NCBI GenBank assembly: GCA_016432725.1
Contig: JACJDG010000003.1
Span: 1,364,001 to 1,428,000, forward strand
Direction of reading: 5' to 3'
DNA from: Streptomyces sp. DHE7-1
Lineage (GTDB): Bacteria > Actinomycetota > Actinomycetes > Streptomycetales > Streptomycetaceae
Length of the DNA: 64,000 nucleotides
Position 1 is the first letter of the stretch. Each line of letters begins with the position of its first letter. The notes under the pieces are model-generated. The model saw only the letters and a list, made by a program, of their open reading frames with translations. It was not told where the DNA came from and made no database searches. The translations under genes and the position numbers were made by a program. Below, piece after piece: positions 9,399-18,904 of this stretch.

Positions 9399-10711
9399 TT
9401 ACTGGTTGCCGCAGGTGGACGCGGGCGCGGCCGCGGAGGCGGCCACGGCCGGGTGTCCAGCCAGGGCAGGTCGTGCCCCATCCGGTCCCGCTTGGTGCGC
9501 AGGTACCGGAGATTGTGCTCGCCCGCCTGGACGGGCATCGGCTCGCGGCCGGTGACCTTCAGGCCGTGGCGCAGCAACGCGTCGGTCTTGTCGGGGTTGT
9601 TGGTCATCAGTCGGACGCCGCGCACGCCGAGGTCGGCGAGGATCCGGGCGCCTGCGCCGTAGTCACGGGCGTCGGCGGGCAGGCCGAGCTCGAGGTTGGC
9701 GTCGAGGGTGTCGCGGCCCTGCTCCTGGAGTTGGTAGGCGCGCAGCTTGGACAGCAGGCCGATGCCGCGCCCCTCGTGTCCGCGCAGGTAGACGACGACG
9801 CCGCGGCCCTCGGCCTGGATGCGTTCCAGGGCGGCGTCGAGCTGGGGGCCGCAGTCGCAGCGCAGGGAGGCGAAGACGTCGCCGGTGAGGCATTCGGAGT
9901 GGACGCGGACCAGGACGTCCTCGCCGTCACCGATCTCGCCGTGGACGAGGGCGACGTGCTCGACGCCGTCGACGGTGGAGCGGTAGCCGTAGGCGGTGAA
10001 GGTGCCGTGCCTGGTGGGCAGGCGGGTCTCGGCCTCGCGGCGGACGGTGGGCTCGCTGTCGCGGCGGTAGGCGATCAGGTCCTCGATGGAGATGATCGTC
10101 AGGCCGTGCTTGCGGGCGAACGGGATCAGTTCGGGCAGCCGCAGCATCCGGCCGTCCTCGCCGGCGATCTCCACGATGGCGCCGGCCGGGCGCAGGCCCG
10201 CGAGCCGGGCGAGGTCGACGGCGGCCTCGGTGTGGCCGTTGCGGGTCAGCACGCCGCCGGGCCTGGCGCGCAGCGGGAAGACGTGGCCGGGGCGGACCAG
10301 GTCGGTGGGCTCGGCGGTGCCGCTGGCCAGCAGCTGGAGCGTGGTGGCGCGGTCGGCGGCCGAGATGCCCGTGCTCACGCCGTGCGCGGCGGAGGCGTCG
10401 ACGGAGACGGTGAAGGCGGTCTTCATCGACTCGGTGTTGTCGTCGACCATCTGCGGCAGCCGCAGCCGGTCCAGTTCCTCGCCCTCCATGGGAGCGCAGA
10501 TCAGGCCCCGGCACTCGCTCATCATGAAGGCGACGATCTCGGGGGTGGCCTTCTCTGCGGCGACGACGAGGTCGCCCTCGTTCTCCCGGTCCTCGTCGTC
10601 GACGACGACGATAGGGCGGCCGGCCGCGATGTCGGCGATGGCCTGCTCGACGGGGTCGAGCGCGAAGTCCTCGATGCGGTCGGTGCTGTGGAGCAGAGGT
10701 GCCGAGGTCAT
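9399..10711 (-). CDS. ribBA: Bifunctional DHBP synthase / GTP cyclohydrolase II (frameshift near end)
   Basis: The N-terminal half makes 3,4-dihydroxy-2-butanone 4-phosphate (motif [10 protein letters not shown] at residues 38-47); the C-terminal half opens GTP (zinc cysteines in [17 protein letters not shown], around residues 274-287; [10 protein letters not shown] follows). The ATG overlaps the stop of ribM. The frame breaks at 9451-9453; one added C gives the ending STCGNQ and a TAA, a 437-residue protein, and leaves a short gap to ribH. Cytoplasmic, feeds both branches into RibH. Confidence 0.93.
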
Positions 10712-11349
10712 GCCGGCGCTCCTTCCAGAACGGGCCGCGCGTCCTCGCGGGAGCGCAGCCACCAGTCGCGCATGCCCCACAGGACGAGCGCGCCGTAGAT
10801 GACGTAGACGAAGCCGGAGAAGGCGTAGCCGTTGGCGAAGTTGAGGGGCACGCCGACGAGGTCGACGAGCAGCCAGGCGATCCAGAACTCGACCATGCCC
10901 TTGGCCTGGGCGTACATGGCGACGATGGTGCCGACGAAGATGTAGGCGTCGGGCCACGGGTCCCAGGAGAGGTTCGGGTAGGCCTTGAACAGCAGGGCGA
11001 CGGCGACGGTGCCGGCGGCCGCGGCGGCGAGCATCACCGCCCGCTCGGTCCAGCCGGCGAACCGGGGGACGATGTGGCCGTCCGGGGCGCGGTCCTCGCG
11101 GCGCTGCCACTGCCACCAGCCGTACAGCGCGACGGCCATGACGACGGCCTGCTTGCCGGCGCTGCCGGCCAGGTGGCCGTAGAAGGCCCCGAAGAGGACC
11201 AGGCCGGACAGGAACTGCACGGGCCAGGTCCACAGCGAGCGGCGCCAGCCGAGGGCCAGGGTGATGAGGCCGAGGACGTTGCCGATCATGTCGGACCAGA
11301 TGATGTGCTGGCCGAGGAGGGTGAAGGCCTCGGAGTTCATCCAGTTCAC
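10708..11349 (-). CDS. ribM: Riboflavin transporter of the PnuC family
   Basis: A 213-residue membrane protein with about six to seven helices. It carries the family segments [32 protein letters not shown] and [21 protein letters not shown]. By sequence it belongs to the PnuC (nicotinamide mononucleotide uptake) family. In Streptomyces the member inside the FMN-riboswitch operon is established as the riboflavin importer RibM. The GTG start overlaps the ribE stop and its own stop overlaps the ribBA start, so all three are translationally coupled. Confidence 0.88.
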   Translation of the reverse strand: MNWMNSEAFTLLGQHIIWSDMIGNVLGLITLALGWRRSLWTWPVQFLSGLVLFGAFYGHLAGSAGKQAVVMAVALYGWWQWQRREDRAPDGHIVPRFAGWTERAVMLAAAAAGTVAVALLFKAYPNLSWDPWPDAYIFVGTIVAMYAQAKGMVEFWIAWLLVDLVGVPLNFANGYAFSGFVYVIYGALVLWGMRDWWLRSREDARPVLEGAPA

Positions 11350-11951
11350 TTGCCGTCCCCCTGTCCGGCCGCGAGCAGCCGCTCCACGTACTTGGCGATG
11401 ACGTCGACCTCGAGGTTGACCGGGTCGCCGGGCTGCTTGTGGCCCAGCGTGGTCAGGGCGAGGGTGGTCGGGATGAGGCTCACCGTGAAGTGGTCGGGGC
11501 CGGCGTCGACGACGGTGAGGCTGATGCCGTCGACGGTGATGGAGCCCTTCTCCACGACGTAGCGGGCGAGGTCCGCGGGCAGCGAGACCTTCACGATCTC
11601 CCAGTTGTCGGACGGCGTGCGCTCCAGGACGATTCCGGTGCCGTCCACGTGCCCCTGCACGATGTGCCCGCCGAGGCGCGCGCCCACGGCGGTGGGGCGC
11701 TCGAGGTTGACGCGGGAGCCGACACCGAGCGCGCCCAGGCTGGAGCGCTTCAGCGTCTCGGCCATGACGTCGGCGGTGAACTCGTCGCCCTCGTGGTCGA
11801 CGACGGTCAGACAGACCCCGTTCACGGCGATGGAGTCGCCGTGCTGCGCGCCCTCGGTCACGACGGGGCCGCGGAGCCGGAAGCGGGAGGCGTCGCCGAG
11901 ATTCTCGACGGCGGTGATCTCACCAAGCTCTTCGACGATTCCGGTGAACAC
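11346..11951 (-). CDS. ribE: Riboflavin synthase alpha chain
   Basis: Dismutates two lumazine molecules to riboflavin. The 201-residue protein is the usual duplicated barrel: the N-terminal half starts [12 protein letters not shown] and holds VNGVCLTV, and the second half repeats with GHVDGTG and VDGISLTVV. The GTG start is preceded by AGGAGGAC. It is the first gene of the operon, directly below the FMN riboswitch, whose output probably acts on this ribosome-binding site. Confidence 0.95.
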   Translation of the reverse strand: MFTGIVEELGEITAVENLGDASRFRLRGPVVTEGAQHGDSIAVNGVCLTVVDHEGDEFTADVMAETLKRSSLGALGVGSRVNLERPTAVGARLGGHIVQGHVDGTGIVLERTPSDNWEIVKVSLPADLARYVVEKGSITVDGISLTVVDAGPDHFTVSLIPTTLALTTLGHKQPGDPVNLEVDVIAKYVERLLAAGQGDGK

Positions 11952-12114
11952 TTCCCGGGTCCTCCTGCCTCATGGGGCACGGACTCCGGGCCTGTCGAAG
12001 ACGACAGAATGAACGGGAGGACAGCTCCGGGACGACGCCGAACAGGGACCCGTCCGCACGCGGACGAGCCCAGATACGGCGACGCGCATGAGGACATGCC
12101 CGCCCGCCGCGCAC

Positions 12115-12230
12115 TGCCTCCCATCCGGACTTTAACCGTCGGTCCAGGAATTTCACCTGGTCAACCGGCCGCTGGAAGCGACCGGGTCGCGGACTGTAAC
12201 CGCCGGTTCGGACTTTCACCGACCCCGGAG
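12115..12230 (-). promoter_or_regulatory. FMN riboswitch (RFN element)
   Basis: On the minus strand the conserved blocks appear in order: CCGGGGTCGGTGAAAGTCCG, AACCGGCGGTTACAGTCCG, the CAGGTGAAATTCCTG hairpin, then GACCGACGGTTAAAGTCCGG and ATGGGAGG. This is a full aptamer. Downstream, GTCCTCC (12016-12022) is exactly complementary to the ribE Shine-Dalgarno GGAGGAC (11959-11965), so the switch may act by hiding the ribosome-binding site. It is expected to turn off ribE-ribM-ribBA-ribH when FMN is plentiful. Confidence 0.95.
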
Positions 12231-12338
12231 TGCGCTGCTTCTGGTACACGGCCAGTGTGCCACGGCCGCCAGGGGTCCATGCGGGTGAATGATGTGGAGT
12301 GACTCACAGACCGCTCTTCCGGCCCTCCACTGGCACCT

Positions 12339-12382
12339 ATTGGTCCGGACCATTGACCGCACTGGTCTAGTCCTTTTAGGGT
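12339..12382 (+). promoter_or_regulatory. Promoter with two DasR-like (dre) operators
   Basis: ATTGGTCCGGACCATT (12339-12354) and ACTGGTCTAGTCCT (12361-12374) both match the dre consensus built on TGGTCTAGACCA. The first contains a perfect 12-bp palindrome. They flank and fill a promoter TTGACC (12353-12358), 18 bases, TAGGGT (12377-12382), which points toward the oxidoreductase at 12549. Such paired sites normally control chitinase and N-acetylglucosamine genes, none of which is here. The rest of 12231-12548 shows no gene. Confidence 0.6.
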
Positions 12383-12548
12383 GCGGACGGGCCCGGCGGC
12401 GGTGACGACGGCCCTTGCCCGCCGCCGGGCCGCCAGGGCGGACGCGGCCGCCGCCGCGGAACCGTCACGTTTCGCGGAGCCGCGTTGTCCCAGGGGACGG
12501 AGGGCACTTCATCGGGAGTGCCCGGGTGTCCGGAGGGACGGGAACAGC

Positions 12549-13298
12549 ATGACCACGATCCTGGTGACCGGCGGGACCGGCACGCTCGGCCGGCTCGTCA
12601 CCGAACGACTGCGGGCGGACGGGCACGAGGTGCGGGTGCTCAGCCGGGGCGCCCGGCCGCACGCCGTCGACCTGCGCGAGGGCGGCCCGGCCCTGGACAC
12701 GGCCCTGGCGGGCGTGGAGACGGTCGTGCACTGCGCGAGCAGCCCGCGCGGCGGGGACGAGCGGGCGGCGGACCACTTGATCGCGGCGGCGCGGCGGGCC
12801 GGCGTGGGCCATCTGCTCGACATCTCCATCGTGGGCGTCGACCGGGTGCCGCTCACCTACTACCGGTCGAAGCTCGCGGTGGAGCGGCGGATCGAGGAGT
12901 CGGGGCTCGGCTGGACCGTGCTGCGGGCGACGCAGTTCCACGATCTGGTGGCCTCGGCGCTGCGGGGACTTTCCAGGTCACCGGTCCTGGTCCTCCCGGC
13001 CGGGGTGTCGGACCAGCCGGTCGAGGTGGCCGAAGTCGCGGACCGGCTGGCCGAGTTGGCCGTCGCGCCGCCGGCCGGGCGGGTGGCCGACATGGGCGGC
13101 CCGCAGGTGCGGTCGTTCGAGTCGCTGGCCCGCGCCTGGCTCCGGGCGACCGGGCGGCGCCGGGCGGTGGTCAACGTCCCACTCGCCGGCGGCACGTACC
13201 GCGCCTTCCGCGCGGGCGGCCACCTGGCACCGGAGCGGGCGGTGGGCAAGGGCACCTTCGAGGAGTACCTGACCCGGCGACCGGAACTCCAGCGGTAA
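12549..13298 (+). CDS. NAD(P)-binding atypical SDR (NmrA/epimerase-like)
   Basis: A 249-residue protein beginning MTTILVTGGTGTLG with the dinucleotide-binding GGTGTLG at residues 8-14. It has HCASSPRG after the fourth strand and a YYRSKLAVERRI segment in place of the classical YxxxK active site, then TVLRATQFHDL. This fits the atypical short-chain dehydrogenase group (NmrA-like and complex I intermediate-associated proteins). The substrate is unknown. The ATG is preceded by AGGGACGGG. The nearest promoter upstream is the one carrying two DasR-like sites, which may now control it. Confidence 0.8.
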   Translation: MTTILVTGGTGTLGRLVTERLRADGHEVRVLSRGARPHAVDLREGGPALDTALAGVETVVHCASSPRGGDERAADHLIAAARRAGVGHLLDISIVGVDRVPLTYYRSKLAVERRIEESGLGWTVLRATQFHDLVASALRGLSRSPVLVLPAGVSDQPVEVAEVADRLAELAVAPPAGRVADMGGPQVRSFESLARAWLRATGRRRAVVNVPLAGGTYRAFRAGGHLAPERAVGKGTFEEYLTRRPELQR

Positions 13299-13322
13299 CG
13301 GCGGACGGCACGCGCTCCGGGG

Positions 13323-13341
13323 TCCCGGCCGGAGGCCGGGG
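13323..13341. terminator. Hairpin between convergent genes
   Basis: TCCCGGCC pairs with GGCCGGGG around a 3-base loop, 25 bases after the oxidoreductase stop. Confidence 0.4.
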
Positions 13342-13467
13342 GGAGCACGGCCGGGTGTCCTCGTGGGGGGGCGCACCCGGGGTCTCGGCCGGTGGTGCGC
13401 CGGCGGGGGTTCTCCCTGGGGCTGCGTGCCGGGCGTCGCGGGGCGGGCGTGACCTCGCCGGCGCGGT

Positions 13468-14683
13468 CTAGGGGACGGCGGGGGCGAAGAGTTCGTCCTG
13501 GGCCCGGTCCCGGGCCGTCAGCAGGGCGCCGCGCAGGACCGCGGTGCCGCCGAGCCGGCCCGCCCGGACCTCGGTGACCAGCGGGGACATCCGGCGGAGC
13601 CGCTCGGCGACGCGTTCGGCGAGCACCGCTCCCCCGGCCTGCCCGATCTCCCCGCCGAGGACCACGCAGCCCGGGTCGAGGATGGAGACGACGGAGGCGG
13701 CCCCGATGGCGACCCGGTCGGCGAGGGCGTCGAGGAAACGTCCGGCGGCCTCGGCCCTCCCGCCGGACGGCTCCGTCGCCCGCGCCGCGGCCTCACGCAC
13801 CACCACCGCCACGCCCGGGCCGTCCGCCCGCTCGGCCCCGGCAGTCCGTGTTCCTCGGCCAGCCGGGCGATCGCGGCCGCTCCGGCCAGGGAGTGGAAGC
13901 CGCCGTCGCAGTCCGTCGCCGACGGCAGGGTCGCCGTGCCCGGAACCGGCAGGAAGCCGATCTCGCCCGTGCCGCCGGAGGCCCCGCGGCGCAGGGCGCC
14001 GTCGAGGACCACCGCGGCGCCGACCCCGTGACCCAGCCAGAGCAGGACGAAGGTGTCGCGGTCGCGGGCGGCGCCCTCGCGCTGCTCGGCCAGGGCGGCC
14101 AGGTTGGTCTCGTTCTCCACGGTCACCCGGGCCTCGGGCAGCCGTTCCTGGAGGGCCGCGGCGAGCCTGCGATGCCAGGCCGGCAGTCCGCCGGAATCGC
14201 GGAGGTCGCCGGTGGCGGGGTCGACCAGGCCCGGCGCGCCGATCCCGACGGTGTGCAGCCGCCGGCCCCCGGCCCGCTCGACCGTCCGCTCCACCGCCGC
14301 CACCGCCTGCTCCACGGCGGGCCCGGTCCCGGTGTTCCCGCCGATGGGCACCGAACCCTCCGCCAGCACGCGCCCCACCAGATCGGAGACCAGGACGAGG
14401 ACGCCCTCGGTGCGGACGTCGAGCGCGGCCAGGTGGGCGCGGTCCGCGACGATGCCGTACAGGCGGGCGTTCGGGCCGCGGCGCTGCTCGCCGGACTCCC
14501 CACCACCGTGATCAGACCGGAGGCGCTGAGCCGCTCGACGAGGTCGGCGACCGTGGGCCGGGACAGTCCGGTGAGTTGCTTCAACTGCCCTGCCGTCAGC
14601 GGACCTTCCCGCTGCAGCAGACGCAGGGCGAGCCGGTCGTTGATGGCCCGGGCGGTGCTCGGTGATGCGGGCATGACGGGCAT
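13468..14683 (-). CDS. ROK-family transcriptional regulator (two frameshifts in sequence)
   Basis: The N-terminal 70 residues are a winged helix (LLQREGPLTAGQLKQLTGLS, RPTVADLVERL). The rest is a ROK sugar-kinase-like domain with VGIGAPGLVDPATGDL, NETNLAALAEQ and CVVLGGEIGQ, as in NagC/Mlc-type repressors that sense sugars. Breaks at 14498-14501 (after LITVV) and 13836-13839 (after EEHGLPG) each need one base; restored, the protein is about 405 residues. It is divergent from the MFS gene, with a palindrome between them, and probably controls that gene and itself. Confidence 0.82.
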
Positions 14684-14717
14684 CCTCCCAGACGTGCGCG
14701 GCCGACTTCTCCACTAT

Positions 14718-14740
14718 CTATCAGGCAGGGTCCCTGATAG
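14718..14740. promoter_or_regulatory. Candidate ROK-regulator operator
   Basis: CTATCAGG and CCTGATAG form perfect 8-bp arms around a 7-base centre. The palindrome is the only strong one in the 112-base spacer between the ROK gene and the divergent MFS gene. AT-rich arms stand out in this GC-rich context. Confidence 0.55.
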
Positions 14741-14795
14741 TTTACGGCGGTGCAGCGACGGCGCTGCGGGGAACACCCCGGGGAGGGACTGGACC

Positions 14796-16010
14796 ATGGG
14801 TGACGTGAGCCATGCGCGTGACGAGGTGAGGCGCGCCCGGTACGCCGTGGCGGCCGTGTTCGCCGTGCACGGCGCCGTGACCGGTACCTTCGCCACCCGG
14901 GTGCCCTGGGTGCAGGAGCACGCCTCGCTGAGCGCGGGGCAGCTCGGCTTCGCCCTGGCGTTCACGGCGTTCGGCGCCTCCTGCGCGATGCCGCTGGCGG
15001 GCCGGATCAGCCACACGTTCGGCAGCCGTACGGCGCTGCGCGGGCTGCTCGCGCTGTGGACCCTCTCGCTGATGCTGCCGTCCCTCGCGCCGAACATGTA
15101 CACGCTGTGCCTGGCGATGTTCGTCTACGGCGCGAGCGCGGGCATGGCCGACGTCGCGATGAACGCCCTGGGTGTCGAGGTGGAGCGGCTGCTCGGCAAG
15201 TCGATCATGTCGGGTCTGCACGGCATGTGGAGCGCGGGCGCGCTGATCGGCTCGGCGGCCGGCACCCTCGCCGCGCACCTGGGCGCGGACGCGCGCGTGC
15301 ACTTCGCGCTGGCGTCGGCCGTCCTCACCGTGCTCGGCCTGGTGGTCTGCTCGGGCGTGCTGGACGTGCAGCCCGCCGAGGACGAGGAGCCGCCCCCGCG
15401 GTTCGCGCTGCCGCCCCGCTCGGCGCTGCTGATCGGCGCGGTCGGGTTCTGCGCCGTGTTCGCGGAGGGGGCGAGCCTGGACTGGTCGGCGGTGTTCCTC
15501 CGGGACCGGCTGGACAGCTCGGCCGGGGTCGCGGCCGCCTGCACGACCGGGTTCATGCTGACCATGGCGGTGGCCCGGATCGCCGGGGACGCGGTCGTGA
15601 ACCGCTTCGGGGCGGTCCGCACCGTGCGGGCCGGCGGCGTGCTGGCCGGGCTCGGCGGCGTACTGATCGTGCTCGCCGGGCAACCGGCACTGGCGATGGC
15701 CGGGTTCGCGCTGATGGGGCTGGGTATCGCGGTCGTCGTACCGCTGTGCTTCGCGGCGGCCGGGCACGCGGGCCCCAACCCCAGTCAGGCCATCGCAGGT
15801 GTGGCGACCATCACGTACACCTCGGGGCTGGTCGCGCCCAGCCTGATCGGCGGGGTGGCGCAGGCGACCAGCCTGATGGTCTCGTTCTGCGTGGTGACCG
15901 TGCTGGCCTGCGGTCTCGCGGTGTTCGCGGGCGTGCTGCGCACCGCCGAGCGCGGCGGCCGCGCCGAGGTCAGTCCGCGGGTCGCAGAAGTTCCCGGCCC
16001 ACGGCCCTGA
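14796..16010 (+). CDS. MFS transporter
   Basis: A 404-residue, roughly 12-helix major facilitator protein. It opens with a first helix containing YAVAAVFAVHGAVTGTFATR, carries GRISHTFGSRTAL as the loop 2-3 motif, and MFVYGASAGMADVAMNALGV in the fourth helix region; the second half repeats with VVNRFGAVRTV. This is the FucP-like/YbjJ-like branch often annotated as sugar or drug MFS. Its divergent ROK neighbour suggests a carbohydrate substrate. The ATG follows GGGAGGG. The 3' end overlaps the convergent thioesterase gene by 41 bases. Confidence 0.85.
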   Translation: MGDVSHARDEVRRARYAVAAVFAVHGAVTGTFATRVPWVQEHASLSAGQLGFALAFTAFGASCAMPLAGRISHTFGSRTALRGLLALWTLSLMLPSLAPNMYTLCLAMFVYGASAGMADVAMNALGVEVERLLGKSIMSGLHGMWSAGALIGSAAGTLAAHLGADARVHFALASAVLTVLGLVVCSGVLDVQPAEDEEPPPRFALPPRSALLIGAVGFCAVFAEGASLDWSAVFLRDRLDSSAGVAAACTTGFMLTMAVARIAGDAVVNRFGAVRTVRAGGVLAGLGGVLIVLAGQPALAMAGFALMGLGIAVVVPLCFAAAGHAGPNPSQAIAGVATITYTSGLVAPSLIGGVAQATSLMVSFCVVTVLACGLAVFAGVLRTAERGGRAEVSPRVAEVPGPRP

Positions 16011-16428
16011 AGGCGTCGCTCCACGGCGCCGGGCGCAGCGTGGCCGCGTCCAGCCGGACCAGCACCCGGGTGCCGCGCGCGTAGGTCTGCGCGCCGTCGG
16101 CCGAGCAGAAGCGGAAGCCGTAGGTGAGGCCGGTGGTGCCGAGCCGTTCCAGCCAGAGGTGGACGGCGTAGGTGCCCGGGCGGGTCACCGGTGCCTCGTA
16201 GCCGATGCTCAGCTCGCGGACGGCGTTGCAGGCGTCGCCGGCGGCGTGCCAGTCGCCGTCGAAGCGGACGCCGTGCTCGTTCCACAGCTCGGTCCAGGCG
16301 CGCTCGACCATCAGCGGGTAGCGGGCGTTGTGCAGCAGTCCGAGCGCGTCCAGGTCGTCGAAGTGGACGGTGACGGGGATCAGCCGGCCGTGGGCGACGG
16401 CGGGGGCGATCGGGGCTTCGGCGGTCAC
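15970..16428 (-). CDS. Acyl-CoA thioesterase, hotdog fold (4HBT type)
   Basis: The GTG at 16428 with an AGGAG site gives a 152-residue protein. It has the family pattern VHFDDLDALGLLHNARYPLM, with the catalytic aspartate and the HN pair, then LSIGYEAPVTRPGTYAVHLW and TYGFRFCSADG. Such proteins cleave acyl-CoA or acyl-ACP thioesters in the cytoplasm; the acyl group is not known. An apparent TetR-type palindrome lies 60 bases upstream. Confidence 0.85.
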   Translation of the reverse strand: MTAEAPIAPAVAHGRLIPVTVHFDDLDALGLLHNARYPLMVERAWTELWNEHGVRFDGDWHAAGDACNAVRELSIGYEAPVTRPGTYAVHLWLERLGTTGLTYGFRFCSADGAQTYARGTRVLVRLDAATLRPAPWSDAFRAVGRELLRPAD

Positions 16429-16487
16429 GGTGGTGCTCCTGGGCGGTGAGACGGGCCGCGCGGACGGCGTGGACGGACGGCTCCATA

Positions 16488-16503
16488 CTAAGCGACCGCT
16501 CAG
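16488..16503. promoter_or_regulatory. Candidate TetR-type operator
   Basis: CTAAGCGACCGCTCAG is a near-perfect inverted repeat (one mismatch in 7-bp arms) in the divergent spacer between the thioesterase and uracil permease genes. AGCG...CGCT centres are common in operators of TetR-family regulators; no such regulator gene is adjacent. Confidence 0.4.
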
Positions 16504-16637
16504 AAGGGTCGGCGGGTCACCGCAGGTCAGCCCCGTGAACGCGGTCCGCCGGCGGGGGCGGGTGCGCGTGAAGCGACCAGGTACCCCCGACAATGGTCCG
16601 GAACAGTCTTCACGTACAGAGAAAGCGAAACCCCACC

Positions 16638-18028
16638 ATGGACCTCGGCGTGCGCTGGAAGCTGCACGGTGACGGGCGCACGCCCGCACCCGGAGCGGTG
16701 GTACGCCCCGACGAACGGCTCTCGTGGCCGCGCACGGTGGGCCTGGGCGCCCAGCACGTCGTGGCGATGTTCGGAGCCTCCTTCGTGGCCCCGTGCTCAT
16801 GGGCCTCAACCCGAACCTGGCGATCATGATGTCGGGCGTAGCGACCGTGATCTTCCTGCTCGCCACCCAGGGCCGGGTCCCGAGCTATCTGGGCTGCTCG
16901 CTGTCCTTCGTCGGGGTGGCCGCGGTCATCCGGGCGCAGGGCGGCACCAGCGCCACCGTGACCGGCGCGGTCCTGGTGGTCGCCGCCGTGCTGTTCCTGG
17001 TGGGACTCGCGGTGCAGCGCTTCGGCGCGCGGATCATCCACGCCGCCATGCCGCCGATCGTCACCGGCGCGGTCGTGATGCTGATCGGCTTCAACCTGGC
17101 GCCGGTGACCGCGTCGACGTACTGGCCGCAGGACCAGTGGACGGCCCTGCTCGTGATGCTGTTCACCGGGCTGGCGGTCGTCTGTCTGCGCGGCTTCTGG
17201 TCGCGGATCGCGATCTTCCTGGGACTGGTCTTCGGGTACGGGATCTCCTGGGCCTTCGACCGGATCTTCGGGAAGATCCACTCGGTGGACGCGAGCGGCA
17301 AGCTCACCGACCACTGGCGGCTGGACCTCTCCGGCGTCTCCAAGGCCGACTGGATCGGCCTGCCGTCCTTCCACGGGCCCTCGTTCCAGTGGTCGGCGAT
17401 CCTGGTCGCCCTGCCGGTGGTCATCGCGCTGATCGCGGAGAACGCGGGGCACGTGAAGGCGGTCGGGGAGATGACCGGCGATCCGCTGGACGACAAGCTC
17501 GGCACGGCCATCTCCGCGGACGGCGTCGGCTCGATGCTGTCGACCGCGGTGGGCGGCCCGCCCACCACCACGTACTCCGAGAACATCGGCGTGATGGCCG
17601 CGACCCGCGTCTACTCCACCGCCGCCTACTGGGCCGCGGCCGGCTTCGCTCTCCTCTTCGGCGTCTGCCCGAAGTTCGGCGCGGTCGTCGCCGCGATCCC
17701 GGGCGGGGTGCTCGGCGGCATCACCGTCATCCTCTACGGCATGATCGGTCTGCTCGGCGCGCAGATCTGGATCAACGCCAAGGTCGACCTGCGCAACCCG
17801 CTGAACCTGGTCCCGGCCGCCGCGGGCATCATCATCGGCGTCGGCAACGTCACCATGAAGTTCACCGACACCTTCTCGCTCAGCGGCATCGCGCTCGGCA
17901 CCCTGGTCGTCATCACCGGCTACCACGCGCTGCGCGCCTTCGCGCCCGCCCATCTCAAGACGCAGGAGCCGCTGCTGGACGAGGGCACGTCCAGCTACGA
18001 CGAGAACGGCGGGCGCGCCACGTCGTAG
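16638..18028 (+). CDS. Uracil/xanthine permease, NCS2 family (frameshift in sequence)
   Basis: A 463-residue, 14-helix nucleobase:proton symporter. It carries the UraA signature GGPPTTTYSENIGVMAATRV, the upstream ALIAENAGHVKAVG with the substrate-binding glutamate, and MPPIVTGAVVMLIGFNLAP. The motif set favours uracil over purine transport. The ATG follows a weak site (GAAAGCGAAA). The frame breaks at 16789-16792; one added C joins SFVAP to VLMGLNPNLAIMMSG. It is not next to the pyr operon, 26 kb away. Confidence 0.88.
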
Positions 18029-18040
18029 CCGGGTCGCCGG

Positions 18041-18081
18041 CCGGCCCGCCGTTCCCCCGTTCCGGGGAAGCGGCGGGCCGG
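18041..18081 (+). terminator. Terminator after the uracil permease
   Basis: An 11-bp stem CCGGCCCGCCG / CGGCGGGCCGG encloses a second TTCCCC / GGGGAA stem. It starts 12 bases past the permease stop. Confidence 0.7.
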
Positions 18082-18119
18082 TCGGCACGCGGGCCGGTCC
18101 GGGGCTGCGACCCTTCCCC

Positions 18120-18806
18120 ATGGCGCAGTTGGAACACTTCACCGCTCCCGTCGACGCCGTCCTGGCCCGGATGCGCGCCCTCGACGCGGAGCTGCCCGAG
18201 CGGGACGGGGTCGCCGTGTTCAACCGCGTCTACCTCGCCGTCACCGAGGAGGTCGGCCGGCGTCTGGACGCGGGGGTGTTCGCGGACCGGCGGGCGGCGG
18301 CCACGCTGGACGTGCGGTTCGCCGAGCGCTACCTGGCGGCGGTCGACGCGGCGGACCGGGACCGCCGTCCGCCGGCCTGCTGGCGGCCCCTGTTCCAGTT
18401 CCGCCGCCATCCCGGGGTGCGGCCGCTGCAGTTCGCACTCGCGGGCATCAACGCGCACATCGGGCACGACCTGGCGCTCGCCGTGGTGGACGCCTGCCGT
18501 TCGCTCGGCTGCGAACCGGCCGATCTGGAGGACGAGTTCGACCGTGTCGGCGACCTCCTCGCCTCGCTGGAGGAACGCATCCGCGAAGATCTGATGCCGG
18601 GCCCCGACCTGCTCCAGATCGCCGACCCGGTCACCCATCTCCTGGGCTCCTGGAGCCTCGAACGGGCACGGGACGCGACTTGGGCGGCGGCCCGGGCGCT
18701 GTGGGCGCTGCGCCGCTGCGGGGACCTCGCCGGGGAGTTCACCGAACGGCTGGACGCGGCGGTCGGCTTCGCTGGGCGGATGCTGCTGACGCCGTGCGGC
18801 GCCTGA
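18120..18806 (+). CDS. DUF5995 family protein
   Basis: A 228-residue, mainly helical cytoplasmic protein matching the DUF5995 pattern: LDVRFAERYLAAVD, then ACWRPLFQFRRHPGVRPLQFALAGINAHIGHDLALAVVDA, and a C-terminal WSLERARDATWAAARALW. The NAHIGHDL motif with two histidines is the family hallmark and could bind a metal. The function is unknown. The ATG lies eight codons after the permease terminator, with no strong ribosome-binding site. Confidence 0.7.
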   Translation: MAQLEHFTAPVDAVLARMRALDAELPERDGVAVFNRVYLAVTEEVGRRLDAGVFADRRAAATLDVRFAERYLAAVDAADRDRRPPACWRPLFQFRRHPGVRPLQFALAGINAHIGHDLALAVVDACRSLGCEPADLEDEFDRVGDLLASLEERIREDLMPGPDLLQIADPVTHLLGSWSLERARDATWAAARALWALRRCGDLAGEFTERLDAAVGFAGRMLLTPCGA

Positions 18807-18904
18807 ACCGGGGCGTTCCGGCCATCCTCCGCCGGGTCTCCTGGAACTTCGCGGTGATCTCGGTAGGTTGAACCCGAAACCGACCGCGAAGGAGTTCACG
18901 GCAC

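Noticed and set aside
8891..10711. A RibBA-RibH fusion protein
   Set aside because: The two frames are joined only because of a one-base loss at 9451-9453. The normal ribBA stop, a ribosome-binding site and the ribH GTG start are all present in the sequence.
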